Source: Berryella wangjianweii | GTDB taxonomy: Bacteria; Actinomycetota; Coriobacteriia; Coriobacteriales; Eggerthellaceae | NCBI GenBank assembly: GCA_013201155.1 | Contig: CP053716.1 | Span: 186,001 to 250,000 of the forward strand | DNA: 64,000 bases | Direction: 5' to 3' | Part shown: positions 35,662-45,272 of the stretch, piece by piece | How positions within the stretch are numbered: position 1 is the stretch's first letter | Layout of the letters: each line of letters opens with the position of its first letter | Notes under the pieces: generated by a model | Database searches by the model: none | What the model saw: only the letters and a program-made list of their open reading frames with translations | What the model was told of the DNA's origin: nothing | Position numbers and translations under genes: made by a program

Positions 35662-37725
35662 ATGGCAGCTCCCGCTACCGAACACGTCAGAAACATCGTG
35701 CTGGTCGGCCAAGACGGCGCCGGCAAGACATCGCTTGCTGAGGCGATGCTGCACGTCTCGGGTCGCACCCCGCGCATGGGGACGACGCATGACGGGAAAT
35801 CGTACCTCGACTTCGACGAGGAAGAGATCCGGCGCAAGTTCACCATCAGCACCTCCGTGGCTCCGATTCCGTATCGCGACTTCAAGATCAACCTGCTGGA
35901 CACCTCGGGACACCCCGACTTCATCGGCGACACCATCGCCACCATGAACGCCGCCGAAACGGCTCTGTTCGTGGTGGACGCCGTGGCCGGCCCCCAGGTG
36001 ATGACCACCAAGCTTTGGCACGAGGCTGAGGACATGCGCATCTCGCGGGCCGTGTTCATCAACCATATCGACCGCGAGAACGCCGACTTCGACGTGGCCA
36101 TGGCGCTGTTGCATGCGCGCTTCGGCTCGCGCCTGGGTCCGGTCAGCATTCCCATGGGCGTGGACGCCGACTTCAAGGGCGTGATCGACATCCTGCGCAT
36201 GAAGGCCCGCTACTTCGACGCCGACGGCGTGGCCGAGCGCGTGGAGGACATTCCCGCTGAGTACCTGGATGCCGCCGAGAACGCACGCGACAAGCTGTGC
36301 GACCTGGTTGCCGAGGCCGACGACGAGCTGATGATGAAGTACCTTGAGGGCGAGGAGCGCCTGACCCAGGCGGAGCTGGAGTCGCTTTTGGGCAAGGCCA
36401 TCGCTCAGGAGCTGCTGATTCCCGTGTTCGTGGGCTCCACGATCATCGAGCAGGGCATCAAGGGCGTGATGGAGGACATCTGCACGTACTTCCCGCATCC
36501 GCGCGACCACGGCGCCTTCCCGCTGGCCGACGGCACCGAGGTGCACATCGACGAGAAGGGCGATCCGGCGGCCTTCGTGTTCAAGACGATCGCCGACCCC
36601 TTCGTGGGGCGCCTGAGCTACCTGAAGGTGCTTTCGGGCGTGCTTGAGCCCGGTCAGGAGCTGGTGTGCGCGCGCACGGGCAGGAAGGAGCGCATCGGGC
36701 ATCTGTACGTGATGATGGGCAAGGAGGCCACGGACGTGAAGAGCGCCAAGGCCGGCGACATCATCGTGGTGCCGAAGCTCGGCGACAGCCGTCTGGGCGA
36801 CACCCTGTCGTCCGACGGCAGCCTGGTGGTGGCGCCGCTGCCGCTGCCCACCCCGCAGTACCCGGTGGCTATCGAGGCGGTGAACAAGAAGGAGGAGGAC
36901 AAGCTGGGCACGTTCCTGACCCGCGCGGTTGAGAACGACCCCACGCTGCTGCTCTCGCGCAACGAGGAGACCCATCAGACGGTGATCACCGCGATGGGCG
37001 ACGAGCAGGTGAACACCCTGATGATTCGCCTGAAGGAGCAGGCCGGCGTGGATGCGCGCCTGGTGCCCGTGCGCATTCCGTATCGCGAGACGGTCACCCG
37101 TACGGCAAGCGCTCAGGGACGTCACAAGAAGCAGACCGGCGGGTCGGGTCAGTTCGGCGACTGCTGGCTGCGCATCGCCCCCAACCCGGGTGAGGGCTTC
37201 GCCTTCATCGACGAGATCGTGGGCGGCAAGATTCCGCGCTCGTACATCCCCGCGGTGGAGAAGGGCGTGGTTGACGCCATGGCCGAGGGCGTGCTGGCGG
37301 GCTATCCGATGGTTGACGTGTCGTGCGCGGTGTACGACGGCAGCTACCATTCCGTCGATTCCAACGAGATGGCGTTCAAGACCGCCGCGCGCATCGGCTT
37401 CCGTGCCGCATGCGAGCAGGCGGGCCTGGTGCTGCTCGAGCCCATGGCCACCATGGAGGTGTGCGTGCCCGAGGAGCACGCCGGCGCGGTGATGGGCGAC
37501 ATCACCATGAGGCGCGGGCGCATCGTGGGAACCGACTCGAACGATGCGGGCGATACGATCGTGATCGTGCGCGTGCCCTACGCCGAGGTGGTGGGCTACA
37601 CCCGCGAGCTGCGCTCGATCTCGCGCGGGTCGGGTGACTACACGATCGAGCTTGACGGCTACGAGCAGGCCCCGGCGCCCGTTGCCAAGAAGCTGGTGGA
37701 GGAGTACCAAGCCGCTCGCGCGTAA
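35662..37725 (+). CDS. Elongation factor G-like GTPase
   Basis: A 687-residue translational GTPase with all EF-G domains: a G domain with P-loop GQDGAGKT (16-23) and DTSGHPD near 85, domain II, then domains III-V including the domain IV stretch GGSGQFGDCWLRI. The P-loop differs from canonical EF-G (normally AHxDxGKT) and the protein matches the actinobacterial EF-G-like (FusA2-type) group. Such paralogs may act in ribosome recycling or under stress; the role is not certain. The ATG at 35662 lacks a strong ribosome site; a GTG or TTG 9-12 bases upstream is an alternative. Confidence 0.88.
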   Translation: MAAPATEHVRNIVLVGQDGAGKTSLAEAMLHVSGRTPRMGTTHDGKSYLDFDEEEIRRKFTISTSVAPIPYRDFKINLLDTSGHPDFIGDTIATMNAAETALFVVDAVAGPQVMTTKLWHEAEDMRISRAVFINHIDRENADFDVAMALLHARFGSRLGPVSIPMGVDADFKGVIDILRMKARYFDADGVAERVEDIPAEYLDAAENARDKLCDLVAEADDELMMKYLEGEERLTQAELESLLGKAIAQELLIPVFVGSTIIEQGIKGVMEDICTYFPHPRDHGAFPLADGTEVHIDEKGDPAAFVFKTIADPFVGRLSYLKVLSGVLEPGQELVCARTGRKERIGHLYVMMGKEATDVKSAKAGDIIVVPKLGDSRLGDTLSSDGSLVVAPLPLPTPQYPVAIEAVNKKEEDKLGTFLTRAVENDPTLLLSRNEETHQTVITAMGDEQVNTLMIRLKEQAGVDARLVPVRIPYRETVTRTASAQGRHKKQTGGSGQFGDCWLRIAPNPGEGFAFIDEIVGGKIPRSYIPAVEKGVVDAMAEGVLAGYPMVDVSCAVYDGSYHSVDSNEMAFKTAARIGFRAACEQAGLVLLEPMATMEVCVPEEHAGAVMGDITMRRGRIVGTDSNDAGDTIVIVRVPYAEVVGYTRELRSISRGSGDYTIELDGYEQAPAPVAKKLVEEYQAARA

Positions 37726-37746
37726 GGGCGCGAAGGGTTGCGAGCG

Positions 37747-37780
37747 GGGCCCGTCGGCGCGCGATGCCGGCGGGCCCTTC
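37747..37780 (+). terminator. Terminator of the EF-G-like gene
   Basis: GGGCCCGTCGGC pairs with GCCGGCGGGCCC (one wobble), arms 37747-37758 and 37766-37777, followed by TTCGCG. Confidence 0.6.
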
Positions 37781-37915
37781 GCGTGCGACGGGTCCGGTGG
37801 GGTGCGGGGTGCACGGCGCGGACCCGCTGCGCTTTGGCGTGACGTTCGCGCAGGCCGGCTCGCGCGGTACCCGCACGGGACTGCATGGAGCCGCGCGGGA
37901 CTCGCGCGCGGCGGC

Positions 37916-39922
37916 CTAGCCCTCCAGGAAGGCGCCCGTCTGGCGGTCCCACAGCTGAGCGTAGGTGCCGTTGCCCTCGATCAGCTCGGCGTGGGTGCCG
38001 TCCTCGATCACGCGGCCCTCGCTCATCACCACGATGCGGTCGAGGGCGGCCACGGTGGACAGCCGGTGGGCCACCACGATGCACGTGCGCCCGCGCATCA
38101 GCGTGGCCAGGGCCTTCTGCACCAGAGCCTCGCTTTCCGAATCGAGCGCGCTGGTGGCCTCGTCAAGCACCAGGATCGGCGCGTCCTCCAGCAGGGCGCG
38201 CGCGATGGCGATGCGCTGGCGCTGCCCGCCCGACAGGCGCACGCCGCGCTCGCCGGTCTGCGTGTCCAGGCCCTGGGGAAGGCGCTCGATGAATTCGAGG
38301 GCGTGGGCGTCGCGCGCCGCCGCCAGGATCTGCTCCTCGGTGGCATCGGGTCTGCCGTAGGCGATGTTCTCGCGGATGGTGCGGTGGAACAGCAGCGGCT
38401 CCTGCGGCACGTAGGCGATCTGGCGGCGCAGGCTTACCTGCGTGACCTCGTGGATGCTCTGCCCGTCGATGCGGATGGCCCCGTCCTGCAGGTCGGCCAG
38501 GCGCAGCAGCAGGCTGGTGATGGTGGTCTTTCCCGAGCCGCTGCGTCCCACCAGGCCCACGCGCTGTCCTGCCTCGATGCTCAGGTCGAAGCCGGTCAGG
38601 CTGAACGAGCCTCCTGCGGCGTCGGGGTAGGAGAAGCCGATGTTGTCGAAGCGGATGCTTCCGTGCGGCACCACCAGGTCGCGTGCCTCGGGCGCATCCT
38701 GCACCAGGGTGGGCTCGTCCAAGATCACGGTCATGTCGCGCGCGTCGCCCAGTGCCGCGTTCACGTTCTGAAACACCGTGTTGATGTAGTTGAACTGCAT
38801 GGTGAGCGTGTAGGTGTACGTGAACATCATCACCAGCTGCCCGGGGGTGACGTTGAACCACGCGTTGCCGCCGGCCACGAACACCGAGGCCGCGGTCATG
38901 ATCGCCACGATCACGCCGGCCGTCACCGCACCGCGGTTCATGCTGGCGCGCATGCGATTCGACTCGGCGCGTCGCACCTCCTCGTTAACCTGGTCGAAGA
39001 TCCGGCGCTCGAAGTCCTCGCGTCCGCAGGTCTTTACCGCCAGGATGTTCGTCACGCTGTCGGACAGCTCGCCGGAAAGCCGGCTTTGCGCGCTTGCGGC
39101 CTGCGCGTTCAGCGGCAGGACGCGCCGGTACATCACGTAGGCGGCCAGCAGGTAGGCGGCCAGCAGCACGCTGAGCACGGCGGCGTACGCCGGCACCTCG
39201 GGTCCCAGAATGGCGAGGGTCAGCACCACCGAGGCCGTGGTGGGCACGATGCTGAACACGAAGGCGCGGCAGAGGTCGCGATAGCCCCCGATGAACTTGG
39301 CGGTCTGGCTGACAAGGCTTCCGCCGTGCCTGCTGGTATGGAAGGTCATCGACTGCATGGACAGCGTGTTGAAGCATAGGCGCGCCAGGTCGTACGAGGC
39401 CCCGATCTGCAGCTTCCAGTTGGCGTAGTCCTGCAGCTTGCTGCATACCTGACCCAGCACGTTGGTGGCGATCAGCGCGGCCACCAGGGGGCCGAATACC
39501 GCCAGGGCGTCGTCGGAGGCGACCGGCCCCTGGCTGACGGCATCCACGATGCGACCCATGAAGAAGGGGTTGCCGAAGCTGAGGAACAGGGCATAGCCGA
39601 TCGAGGTGCCCACCGCCAAGGCGAACATGCCCTTGCGGTTGGCGGTTACCTGTATGAAGCGGCGCAGGGTGCGCAGGGTGACCGAGCGATTCCGGTCACC
39701 CTTGCGCACGCGGCGCTTCGCGGCCTCGGCAGCGGAACGTTGCGGCTGCCCGTCTCCCGCGCGGGGCGCGGGCGCGACGGCGGCGGTGCCGGCTTCCGCG
39801 GCGGATGCCGTGTGACCGGTGCCGGACTTCGCGCGTGCGGCGCTTCCGACTGTCGCGTCACGCGCGGGAGACGTCGCCGCGGTCTGCGCGCTGCGCGAGG
39901 ACGGGGTGGTGCGGTGGTGCAT
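37916..39922 (-). CDS. ABC exporter, fused permease and ATPase, with Ala-rich N-terminal extension
   Basis: A 668-residue half-transporter. Residues 1 to about 85 form an Ala/Ser/Thr/Pro-rich extension without structure signals. A six-helix exporter domain (about 100-385) and an ATPase domain follow, with Walker [10 protein letters not shown], signature RLSGGQRQR and Walker [12 protein letters not shown]. It is most like MdlB/MsbA-type multidrug or lipid exporters and probably works as a homodimer, as no partner gene is adjacent. AAGGAG precedes the ATG at 39922, supporting inclusion of the odd extension. Confidence 0.88.
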   Translation of the reverse strand: MHHRTTPSSRSAQTAATSPARDATVGSAARAKSGTGHTASAAEAGTAAVAPAPRAGDGQPQRSAAEAAKRRVRKGDRNRSVTLRTLRRFIQVTANRKGMFALAVGTSIGYALFLSFGNPFFMGRIVDAVSQGPVASDDALAVFGPLVAALIATNVLGQVCSKLQDYANWKLQIGASYDLARLCFNTLSMQSMTFHTSRHGGSLVSQTAKFIGGYRDLCRAFVFSIVPTTASVVLTLAILGPEVPAYAAVLSVLLAAYLLAAYVMYRRVLPLNAQAASAQSRLSGELSDSVTNILAVKTCGREDFERRIFDQVNEEVRRAESNRMRASMNRGAVTAGVIVAIMTAASVFVAGGNAWFNVTPGQLVMMFTYTYTLTMQFNYINTVFQNVNAALGDARDMTVILDEPTLVQDAPEARDLVVPHGSIRFDNIGFSYPDAAGGSFSLTGFDLSIEAGQRVGLVGRSGSGKTTITSLLLRLADLQDGAIRIDGQSIHEVTQVSLRRQIAYVPQEPLLFHRTIRENIAYGRPDATEEQILAAARDAHALEFIERLPQGLDTQTGERGVRLSGGQRQRIAIARALLEDAPILVLDEATSALDSESEALVQKALATLMRGRTCIVVAHRLSTVAALDRIVVMSEGRVIEDGTHAELIEGNGTYAQLWDRQTGAFLEG

Positions 39923-40036
39923 GGGTGCGGCTCCTTGAACGATGAGGAAGCGCCCCATAAGGGCGCTTCTCAGAATTGGAACGGAATGCAGGGGAGGGGC
40001 GCCTCCCGGTGGGCTGCAGCAGGGCCGTCAGGCGCG

Positions 40037-41011
40037 CTAGCTGTGCTTCACGTTGCCTTCGGCACCCTCGTCGGACGCGGTGCCCGCGGCCGGGGCGCTG
40101 GTGACCACTTCCTTCAGCGAGGCGGCCAGGCCGGCGATCCCCTGGATGTCGGAGGGAATGATCAGCTTGGTGGCGCGACCCTGGGCCACTTCCTTCAGCG
40201 CTTCGAACGACTGCAGGGTGAGCACGGCGTTGTCGGCGCCGGCCTCGCGCACCATGCGGATGCCCTCGGCGGTGGCGCGCTGCACGTTCATGATGGCCTC
40301 GGCCTCGCCCTCGGCCTCGCGGATCTGACGCTCGCGCTCGGCCTCGGCGGCCAGGATGACGGTCTGCTTCTTCGCCTCGGCGGCCAGAATCTGGGCCTGC
40401 TTGTTGCCCTCGGCGATCGTGATGGCGCTCTGCTTCTGACCCTCGGCGAGAAGCACCGCCTCGCGCTTCTCGCGCTCGGCCTTCATCTGCTTCTCCATGG
40501 CCTGCTGGATGGCGGCGGGCGGCGTGATGTTCTTCACCTCGACGCGGTTCACCTTGATGCCCCAGGCATCGGTGGCCTCGTCCAGGATGGCGCGCATCTG
40601 GGCGTTGATCGTGTCTCTCGACACCAGGGTGGTGTCGAGGTCCAGGTCGCCGATGATGTTGCGCAGCGTGGTGGCGGTGAGGTTCTCGATGGCCACCATG
40701 GGGCTCTCCACGCCGTAGCAGAACAGGCGCGGGTCCATCACCTTGAAGTAGATCACCGAGTCGATCGACATGGTGACGTTGTCCTTGGTGATCACAGGCT
40801 GCGGCGGGAAGTCGGCCACCTGCTCCTTCACGGACACGCGGGCCCGCACGCGGTCGATGAACGGCAGCTTCACGTGCAGGCCGTTATCCCAGGTGGTGAG
40901 ATACGAGCCAAGGCGCTCGATCACCATCTTCTCGGCTTGGGGCACGATCTTCACGCAGGTGATGGCGAACAGCACCACCAGCGCGGCAAGTACCAGAAGG
41001 ACGATGTGCAT
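40037..41011 (-). CDS. SPFH/band 7 (stomatin-like, QmcA type) membrane protein
   Basis: A 324-residue protein with one N-terminal membrane helix (about 3-20) and an SPFH domain beginning VKIVPQAEKMVIERLGSY. A long coiled coil rich in Ala/Glu/Lys (about 175-245) precedes a short C-terminal region ending in polar residues. Stomatin-like proteins form large oligomers at membrane microdomains. It starts one base after the nfeD-like stop codon, with AAAGGA inside the end of that gene, so the pair is translationally coupled, as in many bacteria. Confidence 0.9.
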   Translation of the reverse strand: MHIVLLVLAALVVLFAITCVKIVPQAEKMVIERLGSYLTTWDNGLHVKLPFIDRVRARVSVKEQVADFPPQPVITKDNVTMSIDSVIYFKVMDPRLFCYGVESPMVAIENLTATTLRNIIGDLDLDTTLVSRDTINAQMRAILDEATDAWGIKVNRVEVKNITPPAAIQQAMEKQMKAEREKREAVLLAEGQKQSAITIAEGNKQAQILAAEAKKQTVILAAEAERERQIREAEGEAEAIMNVQRATAEGIRMVREAGADNAVLTLQSFEALKEVAQGRATKLIIPSDIQGIAGLAASLKEVVTSAPAAGTASDEGAEGNVKHS

Positions 41012-41012
41012 G

Positions 41013-41435
41013 CTAGATCCTTTCCACGATGAGCTTGATGCTCTGATGGTCGACGACGCGCACCTGCGCATCGGTCTCGATGGGGGAGCCGTCGGCGCTG
41101 AGCGCTACCCAGGAAACCTGATCGGGGGTAAGCACGCGTCCGGGTCTGCCTGAGCCCCCGATCGCCTTGACCACCCGCCCGACCTGCCCCACGGGGGTGG
41201 GGTCGGCGGCGGTCTTGCGCGTGCGGTACTTCAGCGCGACGGGGCGCAGGCCCACGAAGGTGCTGATGGAGACGGCCAGGAACACGGCGATCTGCAGGGG
41301 TTCGCTGGCCCCGGCCAGTCCCGCGAAGAACGCAGCGATGCCGCCTAATACGAACCACATGGTCAGCAGGCTGAGCGAGAACGCTTCGACGGCGCCTGCG
41401 ATGGCGGCGATTCCGAGCCATAGGTAGTAGGTCAT
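41013..41435 (-). CDS. NfeD-like membrane protein
   Basis: A 140-residue protein with two hydrophobic segments (about 5-22 and 26-65, partly merged) and a C-terminal OB-fold domain (GQVGRVVKAIGGSGRPGRV ... QVRVVDHQSIKLIVE). This is the short NfeD form, known to partner SPFH proteins. AGGAGG precedes the ATG at 41435. A minus-strand -10 TACTAT lies at 41461-41456. Confidence 0.88.
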   Translation of the reverse strand: MTYYLWLGIAAIAGAVEAFSLSLLTMWFVLGGIAAFFAGLAGASEPLQIAVFLAVSISTFVGLRPVALKYRTRKTAADPTPVGQVGRVVKAIGGSGRPGRVLTPDQVSWVALSADGSPIETDAQVRVVDHQSIKLIVERI

Positions 41436-41796
41436 GACATGCCTCCTTTTCGCTCATAGTACCGGATGAGAGGCTCCTTCTCTCATGCCGCCACCGTGCG
41501 GTAAGGAGACGCGCCATATGGTGGCGGCATCGCGCTCCGCATCGCGCTCCGCATCGCACGCCGCAGCGTGCGCGTCTTTTCCGCAGGTGGATTGCCAGAA
41601 GGCGGCCTTGGCTCTCCGCGCTGTCCAGACGGGCGTTCCGACGTGCGCGCGACCGGTCGCGCGCCGGCATCGAGCCCGGTCGTCGTGCGGTCGCCTGCTT
41701 CAGGAGCCGTTTCCGGGAGCCCACTTCAATAAGTCCGCGCGTTGACGTATGATGTTCAATTATTGGTTCAAATCGAGAAAAATGAACAGAGGCGCG
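41436..41796. other. Divergent regulatory gap with repeats
   Basis: No gene is seen. It holds an ATGAGAG/CTCTCAT dyad (41466-41486), an 11-bp inverted repeat ATGCCGCCACC/GGTGGCGGCAT (41485-41495 with 41520-41530), a 12-base unit GCATCGCGCTCC repeated about three times (41527-41562), the nfeD-side -10 box, and the promoter of the LicCA-like gene. Confidence 0.55.
41725..41753 (+). promoter_or_regulatory. Putative promoter of the amino-alcohol module
   Basis: TTCAAT (41725-41730), a 17-base spacer and TATGAT (41748-41753). Transcription from near 41760 would favour the ATG at 41797 as start codon. Confidence 0.5.
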
Positions 41797-43569
41797 ATGC
41801 TGACGAGAAACGAGTTCGAGGTTCTGTATCAGGCGGTGGTCGATGAGGGATGCGCCCAGCGTCGGATCGCCGAACGGGCGGGCCTGTCGGTGGGTACGGT
41901 GAACAAGCAGGTGGCGCTGCTGCAGGAGCGCGATCTGATGGACGCGTCCGGCCGACCTACCGTGCGTGGGCGTCAGGCCCTGGAGCCCTATCGCGTGCGC
42001 GGCGCGGTGATCTTGGCCGCGGGAGCATGCGCGCGCTTCATGCCGCTTTCCTTCGAGAAGCCCAAGGCCATGTTCGAGGTATGCGGAGAGGTGCTGATCG
42101 AGCGGCTGATCCGCCAGCTTCACGAGGCCGAGGTGCGCGATGTGACCGTGGTGGTGGGCTACATGAAGGAGTCCTTCTTTAACCTGGAGGAGCGCTTCGG
42201 CGTGCGCCTGGTGATGGCCGACGACTTCGCCACGCGCAACAACAGCGACTCGCTGTGGCAGGCGCGCGCCTTCGTGGGCGGCTCGTACGTGGTGTCCTCC
42301 GACGAGTACTACGCCGACAATCCCTTCCGACCCTGGGAGCACACCTCGTTCTGCTCGGTGGTGCGCGACGTCACCGAGCGCGACAAGCTGATGGCCCGCG
42401 TGGACGCCCGCGGGCGCATTCACGCGATCGCCTTGGGCACGGGTGCGGGCCGCATTCTGCGCGGGCCCTCGTTCCTGACCGTCGAGGATGCGAGCACGCT
42501 GGTAGATGCCTTGTCAAGCGAGCGCGAGCGCGCCGAGTGCGCGGGGAAGCTGTGGGAGGAGGTGCTTCACGACCACCTGGCGGGGCTGCGCGTGATGGCG
42601 CGCGAGGCCAGCTCCCAGCGCGTATGGGAGTTCGACTACGTCACCGATCTGGCCAAGCTCGACCGCGACTTCTTCGTGAACGTGGACTCGCGGATCCTGG
42701 ACAACATCTGCGCCACGCTGTCGTGCCGGCGCGCGCAGATCGAGGGCATCGAGCCGATCAAGGCGGGCCTTACCAATCTGTCGGTGCTGTTCAGCGTGCA
42801 GGGACAGCGCTACGTATACCGGCATCCCGGCAACGGCACCGACCAGATCATCAACCGCCGGGCCGAGGCTCGCTCGCTTGAGGTGGCGCGCGACCTGGGT
42901 CTGGACGATTCCTTCGTGTACGAGGACCCGGAGGAGGGATGGAAGATCTCGCGGTTCATCGAGGACTGCGAGGAGTTCGACTTCACCGACGATGCCCAGG
43001 TTGACCGCGCCATGGCGCTGATTCGCCGTCTGCACGAGAGCGGCGAGGCGTCCTCGTGGAGCTTCGACTTCCACGAGCGCGGCGACCACATTCAGGGGCT
43101 GCTGGCCCAGCGCGGCTACGAGTTCCCCGCCGGGTTCTTCGAGCTGCGTGAGCGCATCGACCGCCTGGCCGCGCATCTGAAGGCCGACCGGATCGAGCCC
43201 GTGCTGTGCCACAACGACTTCTACGCGCCCAACCTGCTGGTGCGCGGCGACAGCATGTGGCTGATCGACTGGGAGTACTCGGCCATGGGCGACCATCTGT
43301 GCGACCTGGCGAACTACGTGGCTCAGGGCCCTGAGTGCGGGGTTGAGGAGGCGGTGAGGGTGCTTGAGCGCTATCTGCGCCGTGCGCCCGACCCCTTCGA
43401 GCGGCGCCACTTCATAGGCGCCGTGGGCCTGGTGGGCTGGTACTGGTACGTATGGGCGATCTACAAGGGCGTGATGGGAAACCCGGTGGGGGAGTGGCTG
43501 TACCTGTGGTACCGTGCCGCGCGCCTGTTCACCGACGAGGCCCTGGCCGATTACGAGGGCAATCGATAG
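41797..43569 (+). CDS. HTH - LicC-like nucleotidyltransferase - LicA-like kinase fusion
   Basis: A 590-residue three-part protein. Residues 1-65 form a winged helix-turn-helix (QRRIAERAGLSVGTVNKQV). About 66-310 is a nucleotidyltransferase related to LicC (phosphocholine cytidylyltransferase), starting VRGAVILAAGACARFMPLS and EKPKAM. About 325-590 is a choline/ethanolamine-kinase-like domain with the Brenner motif HNDFYAPN near 471 and LIDWEYS near 490. Together these would phosphorylate an amino alcohol and activate it as a CDP derivative. The ATG at 41797 has AGAGG upstream and begins the HTH directly; earlier ATGs at 41749, 41752 and 41782 are possible. A permease and another LicC-like gene follow. 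Confidence 0.85.
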   Translation: MLTRNEFEVLYQAVVDEGCAQRRIAERAGLSVGTVNKQVALLQERDLMDASGRPTVRGRQALEPYRVRGAVILAAGACARFMPLSFEKPKAMFEVCGEVLIERLIRQLHEAEVRDVTVVVGYMKESFFNLEERFGVRLVMADDFATRNNSDSLWQARAFVGGSYVVSSDEYYADNPFRPWEHTSFCSVVRDVTERDKLMARVDARGRIHAIALGTGAGRILRGPSFLTVEDASTLVDALSSERERAECAGKLWEEVLHDHLAGLRVMAREASSQRVWEFDYVTDLAKLDRDFFVNVDSRILDNICATLSCRRAQIEGIEPIKAGLTNLSVLFSVQGQRYVYRHPGNGTDQIINRRAEARSLEVARDLGLDDSFVYEDPEEGWKISRFIEDCEEFDFTDDAQVDRAMALIRRLHESGEASSWSFDFHERGDHIQGLLAQRGYEFPAGFFELRERIDRLAAHLKADRIEPVLCHNDFYAPNLLVRGDSMWLIDWEYSAMGDHLCDLANYVAQGPECGVEEAVRVLERYLRRAPDPFERRHFIGAVGLVGWYWYVWAIYKGVMGNPVGEWLYLWYRAARLFTDEALADYEGNR

Positions 43570-43594
43570 CAATCGACAGAAAGGCGATCCTTCG

Positions 43595-45025
43595 ATGAGC
43601 AAGACCGACCGCATTGCCCCCCACGCGGAGGGGGCCGAGTACTTCGCTGCGCGAAGCCTGCGCAAGGGCAGCGTCAGCTGGGTGCTGCTGGTCAGCCTAG
43701 GCGTGTCGTACACGATCTCGGGCGACTTCTCGGGCTGGAACTACGGTATGGAGCACGGCGGATGGGCGGGCCTGTTCCTGGCCTTCGCCGTCATGGGAAC
43801 CATGTATGCGTGCACCGTGTTCGGCCTGGCCGAGCTGGCGAGCGCGATCCCCACCACGGGCGCGGGCTTCGGCTTCGCCCGCTGCGCTCTGGGGCGCGCG
43901 GGCGGATTCGCCACGGGCCTGGCGCTGACCATCGAGTACGTGTGCGCCCCGGCCGCCATATCCACCTTCATCGCCAACTATCTGATCGCGCTGGGGATAT
44001 TCCCAGGAGTCGATCCGTTTTTGCTGGTGGTGGGCGTGTACGTGGTGTTCACGGCCATTCACGTGATCGGCGTGGGCGAGGCGCTGAAGCTCATGCTGGT
44101 GATCAGCGGCATTGCCGTGGTGGCTCTGGTGGCCTTCGTGGTCGGTGCGGCGGGCAGCTTCAATCCGGCCAACCTGTTCGACATTGCGCCCACCGACGCT
44201 CTGGGCGCCTCGACCCTGTTCCCGCATGGCGTGGCGGGCGTGCTGGCCAGCCTGCCCTACGGCATCTGGTTCTTCCTGGGCGTGGAGGGCGTGCCGTTGG
44301 CGGCCGAGGAGGCCGTTGACCCTCGGCGCGACATGCCGCGCGGCCTGATATGGGCCATGGCGGTGCTGACGGTGACGGGCCTGGCCTCGCTGGTGTTCGC
44401 CGCCGGCGCGGTGGGCGCCGCGGCCATGGCCGGAAGCGATGCCCCGCTGGTGGAGGCGCTGGCCTACCTGGGTCGTCCCGAGCTGGCCGCCTTCGTGAAC
44501 GTGGCGGGCCTGGCGGGGCTGGTGGCCTCGTTCTTCAGCCTGATGTACGCGGGGTCGCGTCAGGTGTTCGCCCTGGCGCGCTCGGGCTACCTGCCCTCGT
44601 TCCTGGCGCTTACCGGCACGCGCAAGACGCCCGTCGCGGCGCTGCTGTGCTCGGCGGCGGTGGGCCTGGCCCTGGTGGCCGTCATGCATGACGGGGCCCT
44701 GATCCTGAACGTCGCGGTGTTCGGAGCCTGCGTGTCGTATGCGCTGATGAACCTCTCGCATATCGTGCTGCGCCGCCGCGCCACCGCGCTTCAGCGCACC
44801 TACCTGACGCCCGGCGGCGCCCGCACCACCACGGTGGCCCTCGTGCTGTCGTGCGTGGCCGTGGTGTCCACCTTCTTCGTGGATATGGTGGCCGTGGCCT
44901 GCGTGGTGGCGGTCTACGCCCTGGGCATGACGTTCTTCTTCGTGTACTCGCGCTCGCGCCTGGTGTCGAACGCGCCCGAGGAGGAGTTCGCCCGCATGAG
45001 CGCTGCCGAGGCTCAGCTGCGCTAG
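43595..45025 (+). CDS. Ethanolamine permease-like APC transporter
   Basis: A 476-residue APC-superfamily carrier with about 12 membrane helices. The first helix carries ISGDFSGWNYGMEHGG, close to the motif of ethanolamine permeases (EAT/EutH-unrelated type), and a later stretch reads PYGIWFFLGVEGVPLAAEE, also typical. It lies 25 bases after the kinase fusion with AAAGG in the gap, so it probably imports the amino alcohol that the fusion protein phosphorylates. A general amino-acid permease role cannot be excluded. Confidence 0.85.
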   Translation: MSKTDRIAPHAEGAEYFAARSLRKGSVSWVLLVSLGVSYTISGDFSGWNYGMEHGGWAGLFLAFAVMGTMYACTVFGLAELASAIPTTGAGFGFARCALGRAGGFATGLALTIEYVCAPAAISTFIANYLIALGIFPGVDPFLLVVGVYVVFTAIHVIGVGEALKLMLVISGIAVVALVAFVVGAAGSFNPANLFDIAPTDALGASTLFPHGVAGVLASLPYGIWFFLGVEGVPLAAEEAVDPRRDMPRGLIWAMAVLTVTGLASLVFAAGAVGAAAMAGSDAPLVEALAYLGRPELAAFVNVAGLAGLVASFFSLMYAGSRQVFALARSGYLPSFLALTGTRKTPVAALLCSAAVGLALVAVMHDGALILNVAVFGACVSYALMNLSHIVLRRRATALQRTYLTPGGARTTTVALVLSCVAVVSTFFVDMVAVACVVAVYALGMTFFFVYSRSRLVSNAPEEEFARMSAAEAQLR

Positions 45026-45272
45026 GCTCGGCTGCGCTCGGGCCCGCGCATCGCGGGCCGCGCGCCAGGCGGTCCGCTTCGCGCACGAGCGCGTGCGGCT
45101 TGGGTGCGTTTCGCGTGGCGCGCGCGAGGGGCGGGCTTCCACTAGAATACGGGGTGCACGCGCGGGCCTTGGCCCGCGCGCCCTGCGACTGCCCGCGCCT
45201 CCTTGCCCGTGCGCGGCTTCGCTGCTTCGTTCGCACCGTCATGCGCGCACGCGCCCGTCAGAAGGGGTACCG

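Noticed and set aside
41485-41745. Small plus-strand frame before the Lic-like fusion gene
   Set aside because: It covers inverted and tandem repeats, is Ala/Arg/Ser-rich, and lacks a convincing start signal.
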